Assembly (NCBI RefSeq): GCF_009389715.1
Contig: NC_052393.1
Location: 3,224,001 to 3,288,000, forward strand
DNA length: 64,000 nt
Direction: 5' to 3'
Origin: Phoenix dactylifera
Taxonomy: Eukaryota > Streptophyta > Magnoliopsida > Arecales > Arecaceae
The notes below the pieces were generated by a model. That model had not been told where the DNA came from and ran no database searches. It worked only from the letters and a program-made list of their open reading frames with translations. This document shows, in pieces, positions 23,036-33,296 of this stretch (positions are counted from its first letter, which is position 1; each line of letters opens with the position of its first letter). The position numbers and the translations under genes were made by a program.

Positions 23036-23634
23036 ATGCCCCTTTCTCCTTAGCAGAAATTCGCAATGCTATCAGGCGGTTCAAAACCGACAGGGGACAA
23101 TGACCTCCTACACTACAGAAAAAGTGGGTATTGCCGACATCTTGCTGCCGACGCTATGTAAAGGCTTTGGTAACTTTAGCTCCGGCACCAAAACTTGCCA
23201 ATGCTTCTAAGTAGCATCGGCAGACATCGAATAAGGGAGTGAGTAAACGATGTTAAAAAGCATTGTTGGACTCCTGCACGCTTAGCCGATGCTTTTCGCA
23301 TCGTAGCAGACAATGCTCAAAAGCGTCGTTAGACTCCTGCCTACTTAGCCAGCCTAAGACGACGCTTATAAGCGTTGTCGGAGGCCTAGACGTCAAACGA
23401 TGCTTATAAGTATCGTCGGAATCTTACTCATTAAACTCCCACTTAACCCTAACTTTTTCTCCCTAAACGCAATCTAAAACGACGCTTGTATGCGCCTTCG
23501 GACGCCTAACCACTCCCTTTTAAGCGTCGCGGGACACTTGGGCCAGACGACACTTAAAAGCATCATTGGAATCCATGGTCCACACCTCCCACCCAACTGC
23601 CACTATAAAAGGCCAAGGCAATGGAACCCTAGCC

Positions 23635-23955
23635 TCGGTTAGAGAAAGAGAGGAAATGGGGGCGTTCGGGATGCTACTGGTGAGTCGAGGCTGAGGTTCC
23701 TCATGCAGTCGGCGTTGCTGAAGCGGTTCCTCATGCGGATCTAGAAAACCAACGTGCGAATGATGCTGTCGTTCGCCTTCTCTGGGGTGATCGCCATCGG
23801 GTACACCGAGTACGGCAGCGATCCGGCGCCGAGTTTCGACGGCCGTGGGGAATGGCATTAGGCTTAGGGTTTTGGGAGCGGATTGTGGGGGCATTGGGGG
23901 GGAAAATCGAGAGATTTGTCTGAAATTTGGGGGTGGGAAAGACGAAGAAGCTCAT
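23635..23955 (+). other. GC-rich insert within the CACTA element, possible captured host sequence
   Basis: Downstream of the TATAAAAGG box an ATG at about 23656 opens a short frame that stops after 11 codons. A GC-rich stretch continues with readable sequence such as M-M-L-S-F-A-F-S-G-V-I-A-I-G-Y-T-E-Y-G. I do not recognise the family. Composition differs from the CACTA arms, which suggests a transduplicated gene piece, but the element's own transcript leader is an alternative. Confidence 0.35.
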
Positions 23956-24059
23956 AGCGAGAAGACATCGCCCCCAGTGGAGGCAATGAGGCTCCCTTGA
24001 TTTGAAGATGGGAGAGACAAAGAAGCTTCCTTTTAAATCTTTTTCATTCTTGTTCGACT

Positions 24060-24098
24060 CTATTATTATTATTATTATTATTATTACTATTATTATAT
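24060..24098 (+). repeat. (TTA)n microsatellite
   Basis: About 12 TTA/ATT units with one interruption, inside the CACTA element. Confidence 0.9.
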
Positions 24099-24949
24099 TT
24101 GTTATTATTCTCGCCCACCTACCGTTTTCAGTTTCATTCTCGTTGTATTATTCATTTGGTTTATTTCTGTGGGATGACTATCTTCCCTTTTCTCGCTCAC
24201 GTTATTCATTCTGTTTTGTTCTTTTTAGGAGCTGAGGAGCAGACTGAAGAAGAGATTAGGGATTCTGAAACCCTTTTTGTAATTTGTAATTTATAATTTG
24301 TTGAAGAGCGGACTGAAGAACACAAAGGTTGGAGTTCACACTGTGTAATTTCTGGGGTTATTTCTATTGTAAAAGATAATTTGACAGAAGAAAAACAAAC
24401 ACCATTGTTCTTCTTGTGTTATTCCGCTTTTAATTTTGTTCCTTTTTTTTAATTTGCTATGTTATCTATCTTGTGCTTTTAGAAGAAGAAGCAGAAGGAA
24501 CCAGTAATGGAGAATGTCTGTTAATCTCTCTCTCCAGCTGAATCCTATATTTTTTTTGGCCCAAAAAATTAATTAAGCTTTTTATTTTTTTAAAAAAATT
24601 AACGATGATTTAAAACATCGTTAGAATAAGTACTGCCGACGCTTTAATTTTCTTTTTTGCTGATGTTTTTAAAAAGCATTGGCAAAAAAAAAAAATTCAC
24701 TCTCTGAATGCTGCCACTTTTGCGACGTTTTCTAAAACGTCGGCACCAAAATTACTGACACTTATAAGCATCGGTATAAGCTTTAAAAAGAGTAGAAAAA
24801 GGCAAGTTTTTTTTAGTGCTAGTTCTCTCCAATTGCCTTTCTTCAAGAAAAAAAAAAACGAATGTCGTGCTTTATTAGCCATGCATACCCGTCCCTCATC
24901 TCCAAGATGGAGCTACTTCACCAAAGGACTTTAGCCTGATTTGCCTTTA

Positions 24950-25365
24950 AATGGCTATGATCCTGGTTGCCAGATTACGAGACTTAGCCCTCATTTATCT
25001 GCCATGATTGATGCTTTGCAGTCTGCCTTTATTCAAAATCGCTCGATCCTCGAAAACATCATCTCCGCTCACCAAGTTATCACAAACTGCAAGAGATCGG
25101 ATGGAAGAGTTTAATTTGCAATAATGACTTCGAAAAAGCTTTTGATAATTTCTACTGTTATTTCCTTCTATCCCTTCTACAATTTTATGGGTTCCCGTAT
25201 ACTTGGATTGAATGCCTAAAGTCTCTTCTTTTCTCTTCCGCTGGTGTTGGTGAATGGACAACCTTCTAACCCTTCAAATGGCTTGAGGCAACCCAACCCT
25301 CTATCGCGTTGCCGATTCATCTTATCAATGGATATCCTAGCAAGGTTGTGAAAGAAAGTAATAAG
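24950..25365 (+). pseudogene. LINE reverse-transcriptase remnant
   Basis: The plus-strand reading shows a core RT block of plant LINEs: L-S-A-M-I-D-A-L-Q-S-A-F-I-Q-N-R-S-I-L-E-N, corresponding to the usual Q-x-A-F-[IV]-x-x-R-x-I-x-D-N motif, then I-I-S-A-H-Q-V-I. Further downstream I-N-G-Y-P-S is readable near 25325 in another frame. Stops and frameshifts are frequent. The piece lies exactly between the CACTA element and a second CACTA end, so the LINE was probably the older target. Confidence 0.65.
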
Positions 25366-25376
25366 GATTGGCAATT

Positions 25377-25600
25377 CACTACAGAAAAATCAAGTATTAT
25401 TGATGGTTTTTAATGTGTATACCGTGAAAAAGCATTGGTAGTTTTATTCTCGACGTTTTCTAAAGCATCGGCTATGCTGTCGTCAAAAACCAACTTTACG
25501 GTGCTTTTTGTTTACATCGTGAGTTATAAAATATGCCAACACTTATAAGTGTCGCTAATCACTGACGCTACGATTTGGGTCTTTATTAGCTTACCAAATT
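25377..25600 (+). mobile_element. second CACTA terminus, partner end not found
   Basis: CACTACAGAAAAATCAAG at 25377 repeats the first 13 bases of the CACTA end at 23111. It is followed by related subterminal words (CGACGTTTTCTAAAGCATCGG, CACTTATAAGTGTCG). No matching TAGTG end with a 3-bp duplication was seen downstream, so the element is truncated or rearranged. Confidence 0.65.
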
Positions 25601-25679
25601 TTACTTTGATTGATTTATGATTGATTGTGATAAACTTAGTCGGTCTTAATAAATTTACCCGCTCTTTATTGGGTCTTTA

Positions 25680-26205
25680 ACTGCTAGGGTTTGGAACGAG
25701 ATCCCGCCTACCAAATTTATCGGTCAAATTTCTGATGGTACGGTTCGACACGCCGCTGCTGGAGTTTGGAATGAGATTGTGTCTGCCAAATTTACCAGTT
25801 AAATTTTTGACGATACGGTTTGACGTGCCGCTGCTGGAGTTTGGAGCGAGATCACGCCTGCCAAATTTATCGGCCAAGCTTATGACAGTACAGTTTGACG
25901 CGCCGCTGCTAGGGTTTACAACGAGATCGTGTATGCCAAATTTACTACGGTTTGACGCGCCGCTGCTGGGATTTGGAACAAGATCGCGCCTATCAAATTT
26001 ACTCATCAAGCTTCTGACGGTACGGCTTGACACGCCGCTGCTGGGGTTGAACGAGATCGCGCCTGCCAAATTTATCTGCCAAACTTCTGACGGTACGGCT
26101 TGACGCGCTGCTGCTGGAGTTTAGAACGAGATCGCGCCTGTCAAATTTATCCGTCAAATTTCTGACGGTATGGTTTGACGCGCCGCTGCTGGAGTTTAGA
26201 GTTCA
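25680..26205. repeat. 75-bp minisatellite, about 7 copies
   Basis: The word GCCGCTGCTGG recurs at 25752, 25827, 25902, 25959, 26034, 26107 and 26182, a period of 75 bp with one 18-bp-deleted copy and one 73-bp copy. Because 75 is divisible by three, long frames stay open on both strands (130 codons minus, 122 codons plus) with a 25-residue repeat. No start, flanking exon or known domain supports a real protein. Confidence 0.88.
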
Positions 26206-26209
26206 CCGA

Positions 26210-26470
26210 TATTAAGGAACAAGAGCACTGGAAGCAGGTGCTGAGGAAGCTTAACTTCCTCATCTTCGCGAGGTTCCACTAGGTGACTATAGTACTGCAT
26301 GGCAGAAGCCATGGGCCCGCAGCCTTGGAGGTTTTGATTGGAAGGTGCCCGGACAAATAAATCTCTGAAATTTGATAATCTCAAGAATGGAGAAGATCTC
26401 GTAGCTCAGCTTGTCAATCTCAAGGCTCGGCTCCATCCAAGCCACCGGTGACTCCATTCCCCAAATAGTA
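26210..26470. other. unassigned spacer
   Basis: About 260 bp of mixed composition between the minisatellite and the MITE. Nothing recognised. Confidence 0.4.
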
Positions 26471-26477
26471 ACTCTAA

Positions 26478-26942
26478 GGGCTCGTTTGGTTCGCGGAAAA
26501 AGAAGGGGGAAAGTGTGGTTATGAGAAAGTAATGAGATGCCTCTTGTTTGGTTGGAGTTTTCAAATAAGAGAGATGTAAAAGTTGTATTCCCATGGGAAT
26601 ATGATTCCCATATTTCATGGAAATGTCTTTTCCATGAGAAACATAGGAAAGTTACTTTCCCATGAGGCGAGAATCACTCCATCTTTATTTTTCCCCAAAA
26701 AGGCCCTTCAGCATTAAAGAGGCATTAAAGTCCTAATTTTTATTAAGAGTATAATAAGAATTACACAACTTTTTCAGGAAAGTAGATGGTCAACCAAACA
26801 TAAGCACTCTGGAAATCTGTTACTTTTCCATTTTAACCAAATATGCCAAAAGTACATTCCCAAGCATTCTCTTTCTAGGAATCTTCTTTTCAAGAATCAT
26901 ATTTCTAGGAGGAAAAATGCTTCCCGTGAACCAAACGAACCC
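26478..26942. mobile_element. Tourist-like (PIF/Harbinger) MITE, 465 bp
   Basis: The left end is GGGCTCGTTTGGTTCGCGG and the reverse complement of the right end is GGGTTCGTTTGGTTCACGG, 17 of 19 matching. It is flanked by TAA on both sides (26475-26477 and 26943-26945), the 3-bp target preference of PIF/Harbinger elements. It has no coding capacity. Confidence 0.88.
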
Positions 26943-26972
26943 TAAATCTTAACTCTATAGGTGGGAGAGAGG

Positions 26973-27011
26973 GGCGGCCATGAATAGCTCCTTCTGATGC
27001 TTGTAGCGAAA
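26973..27011 (-). pseudogene. RPL8: Ribosomal protein L8 (uL2) fragment, downstream half-exon
   Basis: Thirteen codons on the minus strand read FRYKHQKELFMAA, which matches the cytosolic 60S ribosomal protein L8 segment F-R-Y-K-H-Q-K-E-L-F-V-A-A. This is the direct continuation of the L8 sequence found on the other side of the LINE at 33300-33470. Homology ends just after the two alanines, before the MITE. A gene fragment, not a working gene. Confidence 0.85.
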
Positions 27012-27115
27012 GGGGGGGGGGGGGGAGGAAGGCCACTTCTGAGATAGGGAAGGAAGGGTGTCAGACGAAGACGACGACGACTAATGGTGGAGGGAGGGGT
27101 CCGACATGGGCGGAG

Positions 27116-29086
27116 GTGATCAAAGGAACGCCGAAACACCAGGCATGGACTACTCATAAGATTACTGACCAGGAGCTGGGATCGATACAGACTCGGTTCC
27201 CAGATGTCCTGGAGGTGGAGGAGGAAATGCTGGAGGAATCTCGGGGTTTCTGGAAGGATTTGGCGGTCCTGGTGAGGAGCGTAGGGAGGCAGGTTCCAGC
27301 GGACTGGGTGATGAAGGAGGTTCGCCGTGCTCTGAAGCTCGACTACGATCCGGAGTGCTTTACAATGATGGATGGGTACATGACTCTCCGCTTGGCCTGC
27401 GAGGACCATCGGGAGGCGGCGGTGAAGTTTGGTCCATGGATGGTGGCTGGACAGGTTCATGCTATGGAACGATGGCGCCCAAATTTCATTCCCGGCAGGG
27501 ATGACATCGGCAGAGGTGTTGTTTGGTTGAGGCTGCCCCGGCTCCCTCTGGAGTTTTGGAGGACGCCGATTATTCTACAATTGGCAGCGAAGGCCGGGAA
27601 GCCGCTGGAGGTGGATTCATTCACGGATCAGAGGAAGAAGATGGGCTTTGCTAGAGTGAAGATCGAATTGGATCTCAAGGAGCCGTTGCGCCCTGGATTA
27701 TTTGTGAAAGGGAGAAAGGATGGATCGGAGATAAAGTTCTGGCAGGATTTCCTTTACGAAAACTTGCCTTCCCTATGTTACAAGTGTGGCCGTGTGGGAC
27801 ACTATGAGGATAAATGCAGTTGGAACTCTCCGGCAGCGAGGGAACCGGAACCGGTGGAGACTTTGGGGGTTGCGGCGACGGAGGAGGGGCGCAACCCTAT
27901 GGATACCTCGGGTAAAAGGGAGGCAAAGGGGAAGGGAACCATGGGGGCTCCGCCATTTGGCCCGTGGCTGGTCACCCATAAAATCCGCCCTCCCCGGCCG
28001 GCAAATGGAGGGAATAGGTCGAAGAAGATACCTGAGTCCGGTGGTGGTGGGTCGAACCCGACTGTGCTGCCGGCGCGTTCGAAGTTGAGCCCAGCGGCAA
28101 AGGGATCGGGTGTGGCAAGTCCTTCGGTGGTCCATGGCGGATGGCAGAAATCGACTAAATTTGCCCATCGGAAGACGCCGGAGAGCTTCCAAGCAGGTCC
28201 TTCCTCGACGGCCCCGTCCGGTGGAGGGGGCCACCCCGGGGGGGCTACGGTGTCTCAGGCCGGGGTGAGCCAGCGAGCTGACCCAACCCAAACCAATCAG
28301 ACCGGGGGCTCTGAACCGGTCGGTCCGGCTGGTGAGCAGGCCAATGGGCCATATCCAGAGCGGGCAAGCCAAAGCCCGATTCGTGGGTGGGCTGGTGTCG
28401 AGCAAAGCCCGCATCCGCCTGGGTTACATGGTGCGGGCCCGAGCTCACTCAAACAAAACCGTAGCCCGACCTCAGGTAAGCTTGTGGTGGATGATCTGGT
28501 TTTGCTCAGATCCAACGGTGGGGACACTCCGGCAGAGGAGATGAGGCGTCTCGACAGCAAGGGTCGCCGACGAAGCCGTAGCTCGCCTCCGCCGACTACG
28601 CCGAAGGCTAATCAGCCGACTGGAGCGGCGCCGCTGGCTGGGGCTGGACGAGATGGTGATCTGGCAACACCGAGACCGGTTCCTTGGCTCGTTTCTGCTG
28701 TGGATTCGGTGCAGATGGCAGCGGGTGGAGTGCAGTCGCCGGAGCTGGTGGGAGTCACGACTCGGGCCAAGGCGGGGGGAGACGACGTCGGCAGGGGGGA
28801 AGCCGGGGGAGCGATGCCTTCGGCAACAGTGCCCGGTTTGATCACCGTGGATGAAGTGTGTCGTTTGGCACAGAGTAACAGTGTACAGGGTGTTTCAACT
28901 AACAGTGCACAGGGTGTCTCAACTAACAGTGCACAGGGGGATTCATCTCATGTTCAATTGCTTCTCCAAGTGATGGCCTCAGTGCAGGGGAAGGCTGAGA
29001 AGGCAAGCAGGGAAGATGGATTGTCAGATAAGGGTGGGTGCGGCCTAGAGGGAGAGGGTCGTGCCGTCAACTCCGATGATTTATGA
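27116..29086 (+). CDS. LINE ORF1 protein (DUF4283, CCHC zinc knuckle)
   Basis: RNA-binding Gag-like protein of a plant L1 LINE, about 656 residues from a GTG at 27116. The frame is open upstream without an ATG, so the true start is uncertain or lost. Residues ~50-150 form the DUF4283 domain (A-V-K-F-G-P-W-M-V-A-G-Q-V). A CCHC knuckle C-Y-K-C-G-R-V-G-H-Y-E-D-K-C lies at ~221-234. The C-terminal half is Pro/Gly/Ser-rich and ends with a short in-frame tandem repeat. The stop codon TGA (29084-29086) overlaps the ORF2 ATG as ATGA. The frame is intact over nearly 2 kb, in contrast to ORF2. Confidence 0.85.
   Translation: MIKGTPKHQAWTTHKITDQELGSIQTRFPDVLEVEEEMLEESRGFWKDLAVLVRSVGRQVPADWVMKEVRRALKLDYDPECFTMMDGYMTLRLACEDHREAAVKFGPWMVAGQVHAMERWRPNFIPGRDDIGRGVVWLRLPRLPLEFWRTPIILQLAAKAGKPLEVDSFTDQRKKMGFARVKIELDLKEPLRPGLFVKGRKDGSEIKFWQDFLYENLPSLCYKCGRVGHYEDKCSWNSPAAREPEPVETLGVAATEEGRNPMDTSGKREAKGKGTMGAPPFGPWLVTHKIRPPRPANGGNRSKKIPESGGGGSNPTVLPARSKLSPAAKGSGVASPSVVHGGWQKSTKFAHRKTPESFQAGPSSTAPSGGGGHPGGATVSQAGVSQRADPTQTNQTGGSEPVGPAGEQANGPYPERASQSPIRGWAGVEQSPHPPGLHGAGPSSLKQNRSPTSGKLVVDDLVLLRSNGGDTPAEEMRRLDSKGRRRSRSSPPPTTPKANQPTGAAPLAGAGRDGDLATPRPVPWLVSAVDSVQMAAGGVQSPELVGVTTRAKAGGDDVGRGEAGGAMPSATVPGLITVDEVCRLAQSNSVQGVSTNSAQGVSTNSAQGDSSHVQLLLQVMASVQGKAEKASREDGLSDKGGCGLEGEGRAVNSDDL
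28877..28938 (+). repeat. 24-bp tandem repeat in LINE ORF1
   Basis: About 2.6 in-frame copies of AACAGTGCACAGGGTGTCTC+AACT encode N-S-A-Q-G-V-S-T repeats near the ORF1 C terminus. Confidence 0.88.
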
Positions 29087-32000
29087 AGATCATACTCTGG
29101 AATTGCAGGGGGGCGGAGAAACCTTCCTTTGCCCCGGCTTTTCGTAGATTAGTGCAACTGTATAGTCCTGATATTTGTGCTTTGTTTGAGACCCGACTGT
29201 CCGGGAGAAGTCTACAGAAGGACTGGAGGGCAGTTCCGAGATCTTGGGGGTTTTATGCCGTGGAATCCATTGGGTTATCCGGTGGTATTATTGTTGTTTG
29301 GAAACCGAATTGTTGCACCTTGGATATTTTCAATAGGTGTAATCAAGAAGTTATCATGGTGATATCTGAGGGGTGTGGGCGACCGTGGATATTGGCAGCC
29401 GTTTATGCCAGTACTGATTATAGAGTTCGGAGGACTTTGTGGGAGGAGGCATCCAGGTTGGTTGATCAGGGAGCTCCAGTATTGATAGCACGTGATTTTA
29501 ATTGCATTGATGATCCACAAGAAAAGATGGGGGGCAGCCCTTTAATCTTAATAGAAAGGTGAAAGAGTTTCAAGATTTCATTTCAGCGAATGGTCTGATT
29601 GATCTGGGTTTTGTGGGGCCAAGGTACACCTGGTGCAATAACCAATAGGGCTCGGCTCGGGTTTGGGAGAGACTAGATAGAGTATTTGCTACTACTGATT
29701 GGATTCAGGACTATCCAGAGTATCGGGTGAGTCATTTGCCGAGGATTGCTTCGGATCACAGCCCTATTTTGGTGAGCTCGGAGATCTCTATACCACACAA
29801 TTGCCCCTTCAGATTTGAGAAGTTTTGGTGTTGTTACCCCCGGTCTTGGGAAGTTGTGAGTGAGACTTGGGGTATGCCTGTTAGGGGGGATGCGATGTAT
29901 CGAGTGTCCCGGCGGTTGGAGTTGACAAGGAGACGGTTGGTGAGGTGGAATAGGGAAGAGGTTGGGAAATTTTTTAGAAGGGTAGAGGAAATTGAGGAGG
30001 CCATCACTAGGCTTCAGTCTCAGGAGGCTTTGAGGGGAGGATTGTTGGCAGGGGAGTTGACTGAGCTCAGATCACTTCTATCCTTGCATGATTCTCTCCT
30101 TCGCCAACAGGAGATCTTTTGGAGGCAGAAGTCAAGGGCTCAATAGATTTTGGAGGGGGATCGGAACACTAAATTTTTTCATCAATCAACACTGATCAGG
30201 AGGCAGAGGAATATGATCAGAACTATTAGGGGAGATGATGGCCATATGACAGAGGAGCCGGATATGATTCACCGGGTGCTGGAGCAGTTTTTTAGAGCCA
30301 GATGGACGGAGCAGTCAGGAAGTGGGATTTCCATCGATCTACCGTTGCCTTCGATGGGGGTTTCGGTAGAGGAGACAGCAGCATTGATCCGGCCGGTGTC
30401 GGGGAGGGAGATCCAGGAGGTAGTATGGTCCCTTGCGGGGGATAAGGCACCCGGTCCGGATGATTTTCCTCCAGTATTCTTCCGTAGGTACTGGACGATA
30501 GTCGGGCAGGATGTGATTGATGCTATCCAGCAGTTTTTCAGCACGGCGACGATGTCTCCAGATTGGCATAGGACCTTTGTTACTTTGATCCCAAAGCGAC
30601 AGGGGCCGACTGAGCCGAGCCACTACCGCCCAATCAGTTTGTGCACTACACTGTACAAGGTAACGGCTAAGATTCTAGCAGGACGATTGAGAGACATATT
30701 ACCTAGACTTATCAGCCCAGAGCAGGGAGCTTTTGTTGCAGGGCGGAGCATCTCTGATAATGTTCTTATTGCCCAGGAGTTTATGTATGACCTTGGTCGG
30801 GCACCTAGAAGGCGAAGTTTAATGGGGATCAAGCTTGACATGGAGCGGGCATATGATAGGGTGCGTTGGGATTTTGTTCAGTATTCCCTTCAGTGCTTTG
30901 GTTTCCCTGAGATATGGATCAGATGGGTCATGGGGTGTGTGAGGGGGCCATCATTTGCCATACTGGTAAATGGGACACCCTCCCATTTCTTTGAATCTTC
31001 AGTTGGCCTCCGCCAGGGATGCCCCTTATCTCCTATGCTCTTTATTGTATGTGCGGATTCTCTCTCTAGGGCTCTGCGGAGTGCTCTGGAGTCCCAGCGG
31101 CTGGAGGCCTATAGGACGGTGCAGGGGGCCAGGCCGATTTCCCATCTACTGTTTGCAGACGACAGTTTGTTGATGGCCCGGGCGACCAGGCAGGATGCTC
31201 AGGTGATTAGATCGATTCTTTGTGCCTATTGTGTTGCCTCCGGACAACAAGTCAACCTAGCAAAATCAACGATACACTTCAGCCCAAAGATTACACCACA
31301 AGTAAAGGCAGATATTATGGAGATACTGGGGGTGAGTCTGTAAGAGAGCAGTCTGAGATACCTGGGAGTACCGATCACCGGGCGTCGGTTACGCAGTGGG
31401 GATTGTTTCTCACTAGAGACCAGTTTCAGACACAGGTTAGAGGGATAGCAGATGCATACCCTATCTATGATGGGTAGGGTCACTTTGGCACGGTCAGTTC
31501 TGAGTTCCATTCCGATATACCTTTTGTCCAACTCCATACTTCCAGTAGCATTATTGAGATCTCTCGAGAGGCTCACCAGGGATTTTATACGGGGTAAGTG
31601 GGGTGATAGAGGTGGTATTCATCTGATGGCGTGGGAGGTGGTGTGCCAGCCGATCAGGCAGGGCAGTTTGGGGGTGCCCTCATTGATTGCGAGACGGGAG
31701 GCTTTGGTGCTGAGACATGCGGCCAGAGTTCTGCTGGAGCCTGATAGCATGTGGTCCTCCCTGATGAGGGCCAAGTATGGGGGCCTGATGACTGGCACCC
31801 GTTTAGGGCACCGTTACTCACCCATTTGGAGAGAGATTTGTATTAGAGCCCATGTGGTGCTGCCAGCGATTAGATGGGCGGTGGGTGATGGACGTTCCAT
31901 TGATGTACTTGAGGATAGTTGGGTGACGGAGTTTCCTATCAGTCGTTTGCCGACGTTGGTGGACACGGACAGATTACAGGGGCTTAGGGTCCGCGATCTG

Positions 32001-33232
32001 ATTGTTCCCGGTGAGGGATGGTGGCATGAGAGTCTGATTCGGGAGGCGTTTGGTGAGCAGTTAGCAGCGAGAGTTTTGGCTTTACCTGTTCCATCACTGG
32101 AGGGGCCCGACAGATTGATATGGGAGCCGACCGGCAGATCGAGGGTTCGTGCCAGGGATCTTCACTCTTGGATGAGCAGGGTGCCAGACAGACAGATCGA
32201 TGCGGGATGGATTTGGAGGCTGAGGTTGCATCCTCGTGTGGCGCTTTTCCTCTGGAAGGTAGCCTGGGGCTGCCTTCCGACCAGGTGCGTTCTAGTTAGG
32301 AGGGGTGTGAGGATAACCCAGTATTGCGAGGTATGCCCGGATCTCGAGGAGTCCATACATCATGTCTTACTCCGATGTCCTAGGGCGGTACAGATCTGGA
32401 GCTGTTTATCTGCAGCCCTACCCTCGAGGTGGGAGTCAGTGGTGGATTTGTTACAGTTCTTGAGGGACTCCACCAGGAGATCTAGCACATCCATGTTTGG
32501 GTTTGCAGTTGCCTATCTGGCCTATCATATATGGCTGGATAGGAATGGACGCCTGTTCGAGGGGAGAGGGTTGCACCCGAGGATTGTTATGGATAGAGCT
32601 ATGGCCCAGGCAGCGGAGGTCTGTTTGGTGACTCCATCGACGTCATCTGAGTTGGCTAGGGACATCTGGGGTACCTCTTCCGCTGTTTCAGCGCCTAGGT
32701 ATGCTTCTCTTTTCTGGGTACCCCCACCCCCTGGTTTTCTTAAGTTGAATTTTGATGGTGGTATGGCGATGGATAGAGCTTCGGGAGGAGTTGGCTTTGT
32801 TATTAGGGACCAGTATGGCAGATTGATTGCAGCTGGTGGTCGGAGCACTCCAGGCTTGACTGTCATTGGGGCGGAGCTACGAGCTGCTTGGGAGGGTATC
32901 CGGTATGCGAGATGTGTGCTGGGTGTTGATAGACTGTGCATTGAGGGCGACTCTGCCACGGTGATTGACTGGATACGGAGGGCGGATATGGTGACGGCCA
33001 CCCATTGATTCGAGATACCCGCAGACTGGTTCAGGAGATGCTAGCTGTCCAGATTGGTCATGTGTATCGTGAGGTGAACAGAGCTGCGGACTGGGTAGCC
33101 TCATATGTGGCTCGCCACGCTGGAGACGTCATCTGGACGAGTCTAGCTGGTGTTCCCCATTTGTTGCTCTGTTTACTTTCCTCTGATTTAGCAGGATGTA
33201 CTTTTTTTGATTTAGTGGAAATGGATTGCCGT
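29083..33232 (+). pseudogene. LINE ORF2: endonuclease, reverse transcriptase, RNase H (broken)
   Basis: Starts at ATG 29083, overlapping the ORF1 stop. APE-type endonuclease at 29083-29800 (I-L-W-N-C-R-G start, S-D-H-S-P-I near its end); the usual G-D-F-N reads A-R-D-F-N. RT at about 30400-31300 with Y-R-P-I-S-L, Q-G-A-F-V-x-G-R-x-I-x-D-N and the catalytic F-A-D-D at 31153-31164. zf-RVT at 32190-32400. RNase H at about 32740-33110 (N-F-D-G-G, G-A-E-L, E-G-D-S, then R-x-V-N-R-A-A-D). Breaks: one G missing from a G run at ~29529-29534, stops at 29646, 30144, 31341 and ~31447, and a frameshift at ~33005. Two stops look like single-base changes. Confidence 0.9.
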
Positions 33233-33237
33233 TTTAC

Positions 33238-33238
<1 letters not shown>

Positions 33239-33285
<47 letters not shown>
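33239..33285 (+). repeat. poly-A tail of the LINE
   Basis: An uninterrupted run of about 47 A followed by AGAAAAGAAAC; it marks the LINE 3' end. Confidence 0.92.
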
Positions 33286-33287
<2 letters not shown>

Positions 33288-33296
33288 AAAGAAACG

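Larger units (their letters stand above)
23111..24818 (+). mobile_element. CACTA (En/Spm) element, 1708 bp, complete ends
   Basis: The left end is CACTACAGAAAAAG and the reverse complement of the right end is CACTAAAAAAAACTTG. Both sides carry the 3-bp duplication CTA (23108-23110 and 24819-24821), as expected for CACTA elements. Both subterminal zones (23130-23580 and 24600-24780) hold many copies of a CGACGCTT / AAGCGTCG word, several as palindromes (CGACGCTTATAAGCGTTG at 23354), typical of TNPA-type binding sites. No transposase is encoded, so it is non-autonomous. The middle holds a GC-rich block with a TATA box (CTATAAAAGG at about 23602) that differs from the rest. Confidence 0.88.
27025..33290 (+). 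mobile_element. L1-type LINE, near full length, with poly-A tail
   Basis: Non-LTR retrotransposon of about 6.3 kb with ORF1 (DUF4283 and CCHC knuckle), ORF2 (endonuclease, RT, zf-RVT, RNase H) and a 45-base A run at 33239-33285. It sits inside an L8 gene fragment. The flank before the 5' end (GCGAAAGGGGGGG) and the flank after the poly-A (GAAACGGGGGGG) are similar, which gives an imperfect target duplication. The exact 5' boundary is blurred by the G run. ORF2 carries four stops and two frameshifts, so it is dead as read. Confidence 0.9.

Noticed and set aside
25677-26103. 130- and 122-codon frames in the minisatellite
   Set aside because: Open because the unit is 75 bp; no start region or domain.
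27773-28845. 213-codon minus-strand frame and others inside LINE ORF1
   Set aside because: Shadow frames of a GC-rich real ORF with DUF4283 and CCHC motifs on the plus strand.
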